The position numbers and the translations under genes were made by a program. Below, one piece after another: positions 11,690 to 25,463 of a stretch of 64,000 bases of DNA (its first letter is position 1; every line of letters begins with the position of its first letter). Where the stretch lies: assembly GCA_002914845.1 (NCBI GenBank), contig JXTC01000004.1:1884427-1948426 (forward strand). Direction: 5' to 3'. This DNA is from Trema orientale (Eukaryota; Streptophyta; Magnoliopsida; Rosales; Cannabaceae). The notes beneath the pieces are model-generated. The model saw nothing but the letters and a program-made list of their open reading frames with translations, had not been told where the DNA came from and searched no databases.

Positions 11690-12860
11690 GAATATCTAAA
11701 GCGACACAGACAACTTTTTTCTAAACGGCAACGTATAATAAACGACAACATGTATTAGAACAACGATTGATTTAAAGACAGAACCCAGACAACAAAAAGG
11801 AAAAATGGGGGTGTTCACGGTTTAGTTTGGCCGGTTTGAATCCTCTTTCAATGCACCAAACCGCATATGCAGTTTAACTAGAATCACAAACCATGCGGTT
11901 TGACATAGTCTATATAAATCGGCCAAACTGCACCTATATTTTGCAGTGCGGTTTGATGCGGTTTCTGCGGTTTAGGCTTTGGGCCTAATAGATTTAGAGG
12001 CTCATTCCTATTTTAGCTTGTTTTTTCATCTATTTTTAAAAGAAGTTGAAGTAAATCATATCTTAGTTAAGAAATTCAAATACAAAACACAAAGATTTAA
12101 AATTGAAATTGAAAGTAAAATATGTCACAACCTAATAAATTAAGGTCTAAAATAAACTAAAATAAATTAAACTACAAAATCTAAGATGAATAAAAACACA
12201 ATAATAACAAATCTGTTCATTCATCTTGGGCTTTTTTATCAGACAAAAGCTTATGGTGTTGTGAAATAAGTTGGGTTGGACATTATGTTAAAAGTTGGGC
12301 TATGTTTTATACAAGCTAAAAACTAATTAAAAAAAATAAATGTATATATTTGCGGCCGGTTTAGTTTGAACTGCAAAATTAGACCGCTAAACTGCAAACC
12401 GAACCGCACTGCACTGTGTGGTTTGACATATTTTCAAACCAAATCAAACCGTAAAAAGAGAAAAACTACTCGGTCTGGTGCGGTTTGGATTGGTTCGGGT
12501 GATTTCTACGGTCTAGCGATTTTTTATAATAGCCCTAAGAAAAAGACATGTCTCTCCTTTCACCAAAAAAAAAAGGAAAAAGACACGTCTCTTCCAAGTT
12601 CCGAAAACAACCAATTTAAAAACGACAATGGACTACAAAACGACAATAAATTTTAGACAGCAATATTTTGGAAAAGGACAACACATCTTAGTAGTTACCA
12701 GTTAGTAGTTACAATACAATAAATCGCAATTATCGGATAAACGACAACTTTCATGAAAACGACAAAACATCTTATAAACGACAACACTTTAAAAACGACT
12801 ATTACCACTATTACGACTTAACTTTACGTAGGAATAGGATCATATATCAAGAAACGACAA
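11690..12860. repeat. AAACGACA motif array beyond gene 3, split by a CGGTTTG-rich insert
   Basis: Copies of aaacgacaa or close variants recur on the plus strand near 11739, 12619, 12636, 12741, 12757, 12775 and 12852, with variants at 11701 and 12792. The array is split by about 11806-12530, an insert rich in cggttt/aaaccg (starting gggtgttcacggttt), probably a small transposon whose ends I could not fix. The array ends about 220 bases from the gene 3 stop. Confidence 0.6.
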
Positions 12861-13082
12861 CGTTACGCTTACAAAGACCATTTGCTTTAGAGCTAATAGG
12901 AAACAGGTCTTGTTTATATCTAATCAGTTCAGACATTCCTGGGCCATTACTTTACATCTTATACCTCTACAAGGTTCAGAATCTTATCCTTTTCTTCCCT
13001 CTTTTGTCTCCCTTTTGAGATTTCTGATACCTTCCTCATAGACTCACAAGGTTCAATTGTAGTTTAGCATATAGGATCTAGT

Positions 13083-15798
13083 TCAATCAGTTTCAAGTTT
13101 AACTGCCTCATCAACCTTTGGCTTGTCTTTACCTTTTGCAAAGTCACCAGCTGACAACAAAGAAGTTCATCTTTTAGTAACTAACCAAATTATAGAATGT
13201 CACATAAACTGAACTCTCAGAGTACATCATAGTTGAAACACATTCATAAGTAACCTTGGGCTTCTTGGCCTTTGTAATCATCAGAAACTCGGACAATAGA
13301 GACTCGAAACGAAATTTTAGTTCCATCAAGGAGCTCGAAGTTGCAGACATCGCCCACTTCCAAACCGTTGTCCGCCACAAATTCTTTCCAACCACCACAG
13401 ATGACGGCTGCAAATTTCCTCCTCCTGAATTGAGCAGACCAAGATCTACCATTTGGAGTCGAAAGAACGACATCACCTTCAGTCATAATGTGTCTAACAG
13501 CTAAGGCTAGTGGTACATGCTGCCAAGGAAAGACAACAAGGAAGATAATTTGATGCAAAGACAAAGGATTATTTGTTTACTCAGTCAAGGAAATATGCCT
13601 ATAGTTCGGAGAAAATAGCACGTCGTATACTGAGAATCTTACCACATTCCACTTATATGATGGTTGTATAACAACCCTGAAGCAAGGTTTTTCAGATTGA
13701 AAGGGTGCTTTTTCAAGAATTCTAACTTTTTTGAATGCCAAGGGATATGGCTTCCTAATTACTTGTGGTTCTGTATTCTGACTTGTCTTCCAAGGGGTAG
13801 ACTTGCATACATTTGCTTGTTTTGCATGAAAATTTTCACGAAAGCTAGGCGTGCCAGTTTCATCATGAGCTGAAAATGAATACAAGAAAGAAATGTACAA
13901 GAGGAAAAGGAAAAAACATGAAGTATATAATCAGGAGGGCAAATGGAGCAGCACTCAAAACAAACAGAATCGTTATTTACCTGGGGATATAGGGGCTTTC
14001 AGGCTTCCGCCGACACGGAAAATGACAACTTCAAATGAAAACTTTATTTCCTTAAGCAAAACGAACACACAAACGTCACCTACTTTCAAATTGTTGTCCT
14101 GAGCAAATGCTTTCCAACCACGTCGAAACCTGGGTGCTGTTTTCTTTTGCACTCCAAAGACATACTTCACAGGCCACGTTTTCTCCCCATTTGGAACTTT
14201 GAGGATTACATCATCAGATCTATTTTTGAGATATATATTTTCAAAGTTGGCTGGAAAGGACTAAAGCAATACAAAATGAAATAAGGAAATTAAGCCAATA
14301 TGAGAACACATTCTGAAGGGAGACAAAAAAGGTTCACACTATTTTTTCTCTGTTAAAGAAGCAGATCTCTTAAGCTTTATTCTTTGACAACATTTATCTC
14401 TATATGCAAAATCGCATTTTGCAGAAATTGCATTGGTGTAGCAAGTTCAGAAAAGAGAGCTTACCAAGAATTTACCAAGGATATAGTATGGTTGCATGAC
14501 AACCTTGAAAAATGGGAGTTCAGAACCGAAACCACTAGTCCTCTGAAGAGCTGCAAGCCTTTCACGTCTATCCAATGTTCTCATACATCTAAGGATCTCA
14601 CATTTCCTCTTTCTTATAAGGGTAGATTTATGTCTGCCACTTCTAGCAGGTGAACCAGATTTCCCTGAAAAACAAAACACATGATCACATGATTTTTCTT
14701 ACTCAGAACTATGACAAGATAAGTTTCTTTGACTTTTACCAGTTGGACTGGTTTTCATTCTCTTTTGAGGCCGAGACCATGGTAACGAAGTTTTTACCCC
14801 TGCTTTGTGGCGGGGCGAAAGATCATCCAACATTTCAATGAAATCGCGATCAATAACTTCCCTCTTGGGCGCTCGGAGTTTCCCATCAATATTAGACTCA
14901 TCAAAATGGAAAGGGACAGAAGGGTAATCTATCTCCACGGTACTTGTGTCAAATATTACGGCATGAAATTCAGAATTTCCATTATATCTGAAAGTTAGCA
15001 TGTGGCCTCTTCCTATGGAATAATGCTTAACAAATTCTGGCCAACCTTGGTCTAACCAAAACTTGTCATGATCTTTTCTCAACTTCATTTTCCATCTGGA
15101 ACCACATGGAAGCTTAATGGATACCAAAGTGGATAAAGTTTCTCCACATTTATTCAAAAATTTTCTGGGAACTTGCTGCAATGAGTGGAAAAGGTCTCAA
15201 ATAGCCTATACTATGCATTTCTCATGCTCAAGATTAAAGCAAGACATATGAATTGATATCAAAATGCACATGCATTATCATGGTTTGTCAAAAAGTAAGG
15301 GAAACATAAATGTTATTCAATTTTATGGCATCTAAGCATCCATTTGACCAAGTAATAGCATGATGTCGAAGCCCCATGATACACAACCCATCTTTTTAAA
15401 CAGAACAAAGAAATGTTTTAGTTAAAACCATGCAGAAACTGTGGCGATCGACTTTGATAACTTGCTAACAGACTCAATCTTCTTGGATAAAAAAATAAAA
15501 ATCAATGATTTGAACAACTTCTAAGTAGTACACCTATAACATTTAATGTTTGGTCAGAGTTCCATGGCTTAATCTTGAAGTTAAACCTACTGTAATGTTA
15601 TCATAAATCAGTTTCTAACAAGGAAAAGTAGCTTAGAACAATGTCTGAGTATTGTGCTTGTGTGAGATGAAGAAAAAGTGATACAAAGCTTACAAGCTTG
15701 TTGTCTTGAAGAGTGTCTTCAAGAATTATCTTGAAAAAATGAGGAGTTCCAGATGAAAATTTGGGCTCGTCAGTGTCTCCCCTGCAACTCCGAGACAT
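13083..15798 (-). CDS. B3 gene 3, REM/VRN1-like protein with three B3 domains
   Basis: Predicted 526-residue nuclear B3 protein. Exons: 15798-15694, 15175-14740, 14664-14465, 14260-13981, 13869-13643, 13519-13255 and 13150-13083 (TGA). Domain 1 (about 17-120): PHFFKIILEDTLQDNKL, QVPRKF, KLPCGSRWKMKL, GWPEFVKHYSIGRGHML. Domain 2 (about 225-330): PFFKVVMQPYY, SFPANFENIYL, GWKAFAQDNNLKVGDVCVF. Domain 3 (about 395-497): CFRVVIQPSYKWNV, HVPLALAVRHI, GWKEFVADNGLEVGDVCNF. The C-terminal tail ends VKLETD. Exon 2 ends at ACTG|GTAAAA, giving the standard 436 nt; an open extension ends only at TAA around 14699. All phases agree and there is no lesion. It is the three-domain member of the left copy of a duplicated two-gene block; its counterpart, gene 4, is broken. 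Confidence 0.87.
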
Positions 15799-16054
15799 CT
15801 TTGAAGTTTGAACTTCAACATACAACCAAATCAGATATTAGATACTGATGATTAAAATGATCCCATAATCAAAACATCAAAATCAACCAAAAACAAGATT
15901 AGGTACTCTTTAATTCTAAAATGAACTTACATATTAATCTTTGAGCACTTCTCTATGGTTTTGGATGCAAGAACCTTTCTCTCTGATATGAGTGGTTTCT
16001 GGTAAAATGAAAAAGACAATGAGAGATTTTATGAAAAGAGACAGCTTTATGTTC

Positions 16055-16170
16055 TGTCGTTTTTCGAAATGTATCAAAAGTGGAGTAAGAGTATGGTATA
16101 ACCTTCTCGTATCGTTGTGTTTGTGTAAGTGGTTCATCAAACATATTGTGTTATGTTACTACCCCACGTG
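16055..16170. promoter_or_regulatory. Upstream motifs of gene 3: TGTCGTTT and G-box
   Basis: TGTCGTTT lies at 16055-16062 and CACGTG at 16165-16170, about 260 and 370 bases upstream of the start codon. The gene 4 promoter is closely similar and keeps TGTCGTTT (22395-22402), but the hexamer there reads CGCGTG (22505-22510). Confidence 0.4.
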
Positions 16171-16609
16171 TGTTCTCCTCCGTTTACTTGGAAATGACAA
16201 TAGTATATAACGTTTAGCAAAAGGAAAAATCATATATACTTCATGAATAGTTAGTTTTTAATTTAATTTTTTGTCTTTTTAGAGAAGTTTGTTGAGGCTA
16301 AGGCTTTAAAGGGAAAAAGAAAAAGAACAAAAATGTACAGTAAGAATCACTGAAATGAGTGGGAGTATATATAAGTAGTGTTTTATTTTTATTTATTTAT
16401 TTTTTTCGGGTGTGAGTTGATATATAAGATAGTTTTAAGACAATACATATAAAAATTTGAAGTAGCTGAAAACAAAAGAACAAGAGTCGATTTCTTCATT
16501 ATTCTAGCAGCCTAGTATGCAGGGTAGGTAGAGAGTTATGCCCCATAAGATTAGGAAAACTTGGACCACAAAGAAAATGTAGAAATTAGCATCAATCTTC
16601 ACATCACAT

Positions 16610-17415
16610 GCCCGGTTTGTGTAAGCTTTGCAACAAGTTATAAACACTTTTTCAATAATTTTTGGGCCTAAATGTGTTTGGTAAAACCTAAGAACAGATT
16701 TTTGAAGAATTTTTGCCACAGCTTAAGCTAAAACTAAAAGCAGAAGTCAGCTCCTAGTAGTTTAGGCTTTTAGATTGTACAGCTAAACATTTTTAATAAA
16801 ACTTTTATAATACCTAAAATAACCTTAAAAAAATTAAGGAAATACCAAGAAAATTAAAGAAAAAAAACATGACTAAGTTTTTGAAAATTATGTTACGAGA
16901 TAAGAAATGAATTTAAATGAGTGTATTTTTTTTTTTAATGAACATGAGTGTATTTTTATATCAAAAAGGAAAAGCACATATAGGAAAAACTATTCTTTAT
17001 ATTATTCTCAAAAATTTATTTATAAAATTTATGCTAAATGATAAGTAATAAATTTAATTGAATTATTTTCATATAAACAAATATTTTGTAAAAATATTTA
17101 TATGCTTAATGTATGTAAAAAAAAAAAAAATCTATTAACAAATTTATTTAATTGGCTCTTTACAAAATATGCATAATTTTACATGCTGTCTATTTTGGTC
17201 ATTCTATATTTCTAAAACAGTTCAATAATACCATTTACCAAACATTCAAATACAACTTTTTCTAGTTACAACATTTTTCACTTACAGTCTTCCGAACACT
17301 CATCTACTTTATGCTACAGTGAATTTTTCCTTCAGCATAACTAAAAATATTTCTTTTATAATCTACAACTCTACCAATCTGGTCCAATATTTATCTCATA
17401 CACTTCATCCAAAAA
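16610..17415. mobile_element. Insertion present only in the left duplicated block
   Basis: The flanks (cttcacatcacat and aagccgagtacttgag) match continuous sequence at about 24885-24920 in the right block, so about 800 bp was inserted here. The insert is AT-rich, non-coding, and has gtttggtaaaac near its left part and ccatttaccaaacat near its right part, suggesting a small hAT-like element. Exact ends not determined. Confidence 0.4.
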
Positions 17416-17933
17416 AAATTTATAAGCCGAGTACTTGAGTTAAAACTCCAAATTTTGACGTACATTCTTTAGCAAATTAGAATATTCATATTAATAGAAC
17501 AAAGCACAATCAGAGTTGTACTCGTTCTGTCTGTGTCATGTGTGCTATTGATGTTGAACCTTCCTTTTCTGCTAAGATTGATTTTGGACCCTTTTTCAAA
17601 GAAGGAAGAATGTGAACATTGATTCCTCATTCTAAAACTCTTAAAAAGCTATTTTAAAACAACTCAAATAAATACTAGTCTTTTCTTTAAATGATATGGT
17701 TAGGCTTTAACACAAGTGATATTGAGAAGCTCATTCTGTTGCTTCTGAAAATGTTTTCTTAGGAGTCTATACAACACAACCTAACGGTAAGAACCTGTAT
17801 AAAATAACCGGAATGAGTTTTGTACCACTTCGTCACAACTATAACTTTATAATACACATATTATGCACATCTACAGAAATTAACCATATCAAAATCCTTT
17901 AACAGGGTCATGCTAGCTGCTTCAGAAGCTCAA

Positions 17934-19024
17934 CTAAACCTCGATGATGCCAATGAGTTCTTTCACTTGCCTGGATCAAAGAAACAATAATGTTGAACTA
18001 TATAATTTTATCTCCAGGTTCAGAATCAACAACTTCTTCTTATAGCTAGAAAACCATATACATACATACATAAGCTTAGTATTTTACTATAGATATAGGC
18101 TTAATAGACTGAACTCATTGCTTAGAAGTAAGCATTTTTTTCTCACCTAGAGACAGGTAATCTTCTGCTCCATCAGATACTCTGAAAATGGAAACTTTAA
18201 ACGAGATCTCATTTCCTTTTATTAGCTCAAAAACGCAGACGTCGCCTACTTCCAAAACATTTTCCTGCTTGAATGTTTTCCAACCGCAACAGAATTCAAA
18301 TACTAAAAATTTATCCTGCATTGTCCTTACTTTGTATTGGACAGACCAAGAGCTACCATCAGAAATCCAAAGCTTTACATCGCATTGTTTCTCATTAATA
18401 TAAGTCCTAGCAAACTTGGCGGGTATTTTCTGCCGACTTGATTCGAAAAGAAATTACTTAGTTTAACTATGTTCCATCAAAGAAGTACCCTTGAGAAATA
18501 TGTTCACTAGATCTATAGTATCGAATTGAATTAACATCTAAATTTGATGGCCCGGCAGGTTTAACTAGAAACTGAAAACTTACCAAATTGCTGTTAGCAT
18601 GGATGCAGGATGGCTTCATAGTAAGCACGAAGTATGAATTGTCTGATCTATAGCTCCTGGTAACTTTAGCTTCTTTAACTAGAGATGTTGTAGCCTTAGA
18701 TGCTAAGATCATGAAACAGAACATGGTTATGGACAGAAATAGAGCACTACTTAGAAATGAACAGAATCCTTATTTACCTGGCAATTTTGAAGAACTTGAG
18801 GTTCCTCTTTTGCAGAAGCTGTTATGGGTCTTATCAATACTGGTTTTCATTTTCTTTTGAGGGTGAGAAAATGGGGGGAATTTGTCCAAGATTTCAGCAG
18901 ACTCATTATCTTCAATTTCTTTCATTTTGAGCTCTTGGGATGGCTCCTGATTTTCACATTTCTTCAAATGGGTGGGATTAGTAGGAATAGGATTGTCTAC
19001 TTCTACAATACTCGTATCAAACAT
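17934..19024 (-). pseudogene. Truncated two-domain B3 copy (paralogue of gene 5)
   Basis: Corresponds exon by exon to gene 5: 19024-18778 (remnant of exon 2), 18702-18584, 18429-18147 and a possible terminal exon 17965-17934. The last three keep gene 5 lengths (119, 283, 32 nt) and open frames. They include KIPAKFARTYINEKQ and GWKTFKQENVLEVGDVCVF, so the second B3 domain looks intact. Exon 2 is cut: beside tcaaacatg the sequence jumps into what is intron sequence in gene 5 (aaaaaaaaatgttt), a deletion of about 220 bp removing the core of B3 domain 1 and the acceptor site. No exon 1 is present. A shortened protein from an internal start is conceivable but unsupported. Confidence 0.8.
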
Positions 19025-19402
19025 GAGGAAAAGAAAAAAAAATGTTTAAAGTAGCTCAAAAAGTACTCTACATTTTCTGATCCTATTCACTTAAAAATGA
19101 GCATTTTGTAGAACAAATGACAAAATACGTCAAAATGACACATGGGATAATATATCAGAAAACAACAATGTCAAATTTACAAAGACCATTCACTTTATAT
19201 TACTAGGAAACAAGTGTTTCTTTTTTTTTTTTAAACGTCTAAACAAGTTCAACCATTCACAGGCCATCACTTACATCTTTATAGCAATACAAGGTTCAGA
19301 AACTTATCCTTTTCTTTTCCTTTTTGTTTCTCTTTTGGACTTCTGATATCTTCCTCGTAGATTCACGAGGTTCAAATTTAGTTTTAACGTATAGGAGCTA
19401 GT

Positions 19403-22139
19403 TCAATCAGTTTCAAGTTTAACTACCTCATCTTTTTTTGGCTTGTCTGCACCTTTTGCAAAGTCACCAGCTGAAAACAAAAAAGTTCATGTTTTAGTAT
19501 CTAAGGAATTTATAGAAGTTACATAAAATGAACTCAGTACATCAGAGTAAAACACATTTATAACTAACCTTGAGACCCTTGGCATTTGTAACCATCAGCA
19601 ACTCGGAAAATTGAGACTTGAAACGAAATTTTAGTTCCATTAAGGAGCTCGAAATTGCAGACATCACCCACTTTTAAAACATTGTCTGCCAAAAATTCTT
19701 TCCAACCTCTACAGATTACAGCTGCAAATTTTACTGTGTTTTTGCTCCTCTTCCTCAATTGAGCAGGCCAAGATCTACCATTTGGAATCGAGAGAACGAC
19801 ATCACCTTCATTCTTAATGTGTCTCTCAACTAATTCCAATGGTACATGCTGCCAAGAAAAGACAAGAACGAAGATAATTTGATGCAAAGACAAATGATGA
19901 CCTGTTTCTGCTCAATATCAAGGAGAAAATAGCAGGTCATATAGGTAAGAGAGAAGCTTACCACATGCCACTTATATGATGGTTGTATAACAACCCTGAA
20001 GAAAGGTTTTTCAGATTCAAAGGGAGGTTTTTTCAAGAATTCTAACTTTTTCATCGTAAGTCAAAGCATTATGACTTTTCTTCCAAGGCCGAGACTTGCA
20101 TCCATTTGCTTGTTCTGCAGTAAAAGATTTGCAAAAGCTAGGTGTACTAGTTTCATCCTGAGCTGAAAATGAATGAAGAAGAAGTAAAACATGAAGTACT
20201 TAATCATGGGACAAATGGAGCAGTACTAAAAGGAAACTTGAATTTACTTACCTGAGGACATGGGGGCTTTGGAGCTTCCTCTACCACGAAATATTACAAC
20301 TTCAAATGAAACCTTTATTTCATCAAGCAAAATAAAAACACAGACATCACCTCCTTTCAAATTATTGTCCTAAGCAAATGCTCTCCAACCACCTCGGAAC
20401 CTGGGTGTTGTTTTCTTATGCATTCCGAAAGTGTACTTCATAGGCCAACTTTTCTTCCCATTTGGAACATTGAGGATTACATCACTAGATCTATGTTTGA
20501 GATACATATTTGCAAAGTGGCATTGAAAGCACTAAAGCAACACAAAAGGAAATTAAGACAATATGAGAACACATTCTGAAGGGAGAAAAAAAAATGTGTC
20601 TGATTTTTCTCTATTAAGGAAGCATATCTCTTCAGCTTTAATCTTTGACAAACATTTATCTCTATTATGAAAATCGAATTTGCGAAAATTGTATTGGTAT
20701 AGCAAGTTCAGAAAAGAGAGATTACCAAGAATTCACCAAAGACATAGCATGGTTGCATTACAACCTTGAAAAATGGGAGTACAGAATTGAAACCACTAGT
20801 CCTCTGAAGAGCTGCAAGTCTTTCATGATTATCCATCGACCACCGTTCTCATATATCTAACAATCTCAAGTTTCCTCTTTCTTTTAGTGGTAGATTTCCC
20901 TGAAAAACAAAATATATGATGACATAATTTCTCTGACTTAGAACTATGTAAAGTGTGAGAAGAGTAAATTTCCCATGCCTTTCATGTCTGGCTTAGAATT
21001 CTCTGAGTTCCCTTCGTTCATTGAATTCTCAACTGCAGTATCATTACGATGACAGTCTTTAGCTCTTGAACAAGATAAGTTGCTTTGAGTTTTACCAGTT
21101 GGACTGGTTTTCAGTCTCTTCGAAGGCCGAGAACATGGTGATGAAGAGTTTACCCCTGCTTTGTGGCATGGCGAAAAGTCGTCCAAGTTTTCAATGAAGT
21201 CATCATCAATAATTTCTCTCTTGGGCCCTTGGAGTTTCCCATCAATGTTGGACTCGTCAAAATGGACAAGCATCGAGGGATAATCTATCTCCACAGTACT
21301 TGTATCAAATATGACAACATGAAATTCAGAATTACCATCATATCTAAAAATTAGCATGTGGCCTCTTCCTATGGAATAATGCTCCGCAAATTCTGGCCAA
21401 CCTTGGTCTAACCAAAACTTGTCTTCATATTTTCTTAACTCCATGTTCCATATGGAACCACATGGAAGCTTAACAGACACTGAAGCGGTTAAAGTCTCTC
21501 CACATTTATTCAAAAAGTTCTTCGGAATTCGCTGCAATAAAAAAGAAAAATGTCTGAGACAGCCATTAATATATGCAATTCTGATTCTGAAGCCCAAGAT
21601 TACGCAAGATATATTGATGATATCAAAATATACAGGCAAAAGTAAGGGAAAAGGTTATTGAATTTGTAGCATCTAAGCACCCATTTGACTAAGTAATGGT
21701 ATGCTGTCAAAGCCCCATGAGATACTCCTCTATACAAAATTCTCAGTTCTAATCTTTTTAAAAAGAAAGAGGAACAAATCGAGTTAATACAATGCAAAAA
21801 CTTGGCTATCAACTTCGATAATAGCTTCAATCTTCACTCAATTTGAACAACTTCTAAGTAGTACAACTTTAACATTTAATGTTTGGTCAGAGGTCCATGG
21901 CATAATGCAAAAGTTTACACTAACTGTAATTAAGGTTATCATACATCAATTCTAACAAAAGGACTAGTAGCTAAGAACAAAGTCTGAGTATTGTGTTTGT
22001 ATGAAATGAAGAAAAAGAGAGGGATAAAGCTTACAAGCTTGTTCTCTTGAAGAGTGTCTTCTAGAATTATCTTGAAAAAATGTGGAGTCCCAGATGTAAA
22101 TTTGGGCTGGTTACTGTCTCTCCTGCAAACCCGAGACAT
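19403..22139 (-). pseudogene. B3 gene 4, three-domain REM/VRN1-like pseudogene
   Basis: Paralogue of gene 3 with the same exon set: 22139-22035, about 21531-21096 (or to 20979), 20910-20700 region, 20531-20252, 20163-19970 region, 19848-19569 and 19470-19403. Exons 1, 2, 6 and 7 are open (MSRVCRRDSNQP, RIPKNFLNKCGETL, HVPLELVERHIKNEGDVV, VKLETD). Three separate lesions are seen: a frameshift in exon 3 at about 20833-20845, which brings stops into frame; a TAG at 20370-20372 where paralogues have CAG or CGA, just before DNNLK; and an extra A in an A-run in exon 5 at about 20032-20037. The upstream G-box is also altered. A full-length product is not possible; a protein limited to B3 domain 1 is. 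Confidence 0.85.
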
Positions 22140-23167
22140 CTTTGAACTTCAACATGCAGCCAAATCAAATATTAGATACTGATGATTAAAATGGCCCCAC
22201 AATCAAAACTTCATCAAAATCAACCAAAAACAAGATTAAGTACTCTTTAATTCTAAAATTAACTAACATTATAATCTTTGAGCACTTCTCTATGGTTTTG
22301 CATGCAAGAACCTCTGTCTCTAATACGAGTGGTTTTTGGTAAAAATGAAAAAGAGAATGAGAGTTTCTATTGAATGAGAAGAGGATTTATGTGCTGTCGT
22401 TTTTTGTAAGTGTACCAAAAGTGAAGTAGGAGTATGGTATAGCTAATCCTACCGTTGTGTTTGTGCAAGTGGTTCATCAAACATGTTGTGGCTTGTTACT
22501 ACCCCGCGTGTGTTCTCCTCCGTTTGCTTAGAAATTAGAATATATATGTATACGGAGGACTTTTTGGATGATTCTAATTTTTTTTTAACCAAATGAATAC
22601 TAAAAAAAAATAGTTCTAGCATTACATTTTTTTGATGCTGATAAATAGCATTAAATTTTTTTGGCCAATCACCAAACTAATTACCACTGTATGATATAAA
22701 TTTAATGGTTTAAATCATTGTAACCTGTAATAACACTTTTTTAGTTAGTATTCTATTTTTAAAATTTTTAAAAATTTTCTAATTTAATTTTTATTTTCTC
22801 ATATTATGATTTGTCTTATTATTTTTTTTAATGTTATGCTTGATTGTAATATGTACATGTGTTATATAATCTTATATTTATTTTAATATTAATGATAATT
22901 TATATTAAATTTAATTCATTGAACAAATAATAATGCTATATTTATTTTATCAAAATAAATTGATTATTATTATTTTAGTATATTTATTAAATATATTATT
23001 AAATATTATAATACATTCAACTTAACTATAAATTAAGTTTAATGTATGTTTTATTTTTTATTTTTTTGAATACCGCTTAATGTATCGTTTTGAAAAATGA
23101 TAGTCCAACCACATGGTTTAATACCATATGCCAGCACTGAGATGACTTGTAGTATTATCTTTCTAAA

Positions 23168-23643
23168 GGGCCGTTTGGTATGGGGTAATCTTTAGGTAAG
23201 AATGTGTATCTTAATGCATCCCTATGTTTGGTACCATTTTAACACCCAGTAAAGTAATCACCTCGGGAATCAAATCCTCTTAAGTAGGGGTCATCTGAAA
23301 GTTACCAAAACATGTGGATTTTAAATGACCCCCCATCTAAAACCCACCCTAAAAAACGAAATTAAAAAAAATATAAAATCCTAGGAACCATAGCAAATTC
23401 TTTTATTTTACACTAACAAATTTTATTATTTTATAAGTAATTTAATTTTTTAATTATTTTTTATTTTTAATTTAAGCACATTCCCATGCGTAACTAAACA
23501 CAGTTATCTAACATCCCAAGAATCATAGATAATATTACTGTGTGTAACCAAACACAGCTATATAGGATATCAGACAATCATATCACCATCTTCAGTATTC
23601 CCACTAATCTGAAGACTGAGATTACCTTGTATCAAATGGCCCC
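23168..23643. mobile_element. hAT-like MITE, about 476 bp
   Basis: Inverted ends gggccgtttggta (left) and atcaaatggcccc (right; complement ggggccatttgat) match with few mismatches. No coding sequence. Ends like these are common in non-autonomous hAT elements. The target duplication could not be identified. Confidence 0.5.
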
Positions 23644-23910
23644 TAATAGTGATTTAAGTCCTCCAAAAGGTCAGCGTATATCGGTATATACATGTGTATA
23701 TATGAATATACATATGTGTGTTATAATGTTACGAGGTCCCATCAAAAGTTCCAAAGTCGTTCATATAGTTTCCGTTGCACGTAAAAAATTAATTCATAAT
23801 TTCATACCCGTGTATGTTAATTTTGATATCTTCAACCATTGGACTCCTATCTCGGAACCAGAATTATTAACTTCTTTTTATTAAATATGTACTTTATAAA
23901 AGAAGACCTC

Positions 23911-24052
23911 ACCTTGTTCCCTATATTATACTTGGACACGTATATTATGGTACTTGGAGTGCCGTTATAGTTATGCAGCATACCTTGTTCCCTATATTAT
24001 ACTTGGACACGTATATTATGGTACTTGGAGTGCCGTTATAGTTATGCAGCGT
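23911..24052. repeat. Tandem duplication, two copies of 71 bp
   Basis: The unit beginning accttgttccctatattata recurs 71 bases later almost unchanged, which points to a recent duplication. Confidence 0.8.
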
Positions 24053-25463
24053 ACATATGGCAAATATGCTATATATCTCAGGTTTTTCTTTATCACTTCA
24101 AATATGTTACATATAACATATTTGCCATATATATGTCGAAGCATATATGTCATAGTTGACGGGGATTATTCATCGCATATTTTAAAGATCTCGTAACGTA
24201 GCCATTAAGGCAAAATATGGACCTAAAAAATTAAAGAGAAAAATACATAGACAAATAAATCTAGTATGAATTCTCAGGAATTTCTTTACTTTAATTAAGG
24301 AGATTCATCATTTGAAGATAAGAAAGAATAAAAAATACTGTAATAATTAATACATAATCTCAAATTACAATTTTAATACCAAATTGCGCAAAGGAAAAAA
24401 ATCATATAGGATTCCGAACAATTAGTGCGTTCAGGAAAAATCATATAACGTTTATCATCAAAAGGAAAAAATCATATTTACTTCATGAACAATTAGTTTT
24501 CATTTTTTTTTTTTTTTTTTGAGAAGTTTGTTCAGGCCAAGGCTTTAAAGGGGAACAGAAAAAGAACAAAAAAGTACACTCAGAATCATTGAAATGTATA
24601 TAAGAGTAGGGTCTTTTTTTGTTTTCTTTATTACTTTTTGTGAGTGGACATATAGGATAGGTTTTTTTTTTTTTTTTTCTGATTGGACATATTGGATAGT
24701 TTTAATCAAAACAAATACATATAAAAATTTGAAGGGACCACTAATGTTCGTAACAAAGTTGCCAAAAATTGGCAAGAAAGAGAGTAGTTAGTAGCTGAGA
24801 ACAAAAGAACAAGAAACGATATGCCCCATATGATTGGAAAACTTGGACTAGAAAGAAAATGTAGAAATTAGCACGAATCATCACATCACATATTATGTAT
24901 CTTATAAGCTGGGTACTTAAGCTAAAACTCCAAATTTTGCCATACATTCATTAGCAAATTACAATATTCACATTAATAGAAGAAAGCACAACTGCAGTTG
25001 CATGCATTACGTGTCTGTGTGCTATTGATGTTGAACCTTTCTTTTTTGCAGAAACTTTGATTTTGGAACCTTTGTTAAAAAAAAAATAAATGAAGAATCT
25101 GAAAGGCATTTGATTCCAGAACACTTAAATTGTAAAAACCAAACTCAAATAAGTACTAGTCTTTCCCAAAAAATGATATGGTTTAGGGCTTTAACACAAG
25201 TGATATTCAGAAGCTCATTCTGTTGCTTCTGAAAATTTTTGCTTAGGAGTCTATACAACACAACCAAACGCTAAAAACCTCTAAAATATAACTGGAAAGG
25301 ATGGTTGAAGTAGAATGAACGATAACGAATCACCATCTGTCATGCTCTTTTGTACCACTTTATCACAACTATAAAGATATAATACATATATTACGTACAT
25401 CTAAAGAAATTAACCATATCAAAATCCTTCAACAGGGTCATTTTAGCTGCTTCAGAAGCTCGA

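Larger units (their letters stand above)
22545..24440. mobile_element. About 1.9-kb insertion in the right duplicated block
   Basis: The flanks (gtgtgttctcctccgttt and aaaaatcatattta...ttcatgaac) are adjacent in the left block near 16170-16240, so this stretch was gained here or lost there. It is very AT-rich and non-coding. It contains the MITE-like piece at 23168-23643 and the tandem repeat at 23911-24052. Confidence 0.45.

Noticed and set aside
23540-23884. 114-codon plus-strand frame
   Set aside because: It spans the right end of a MITE and AT-rich insert sequence and has no recognisable domain.
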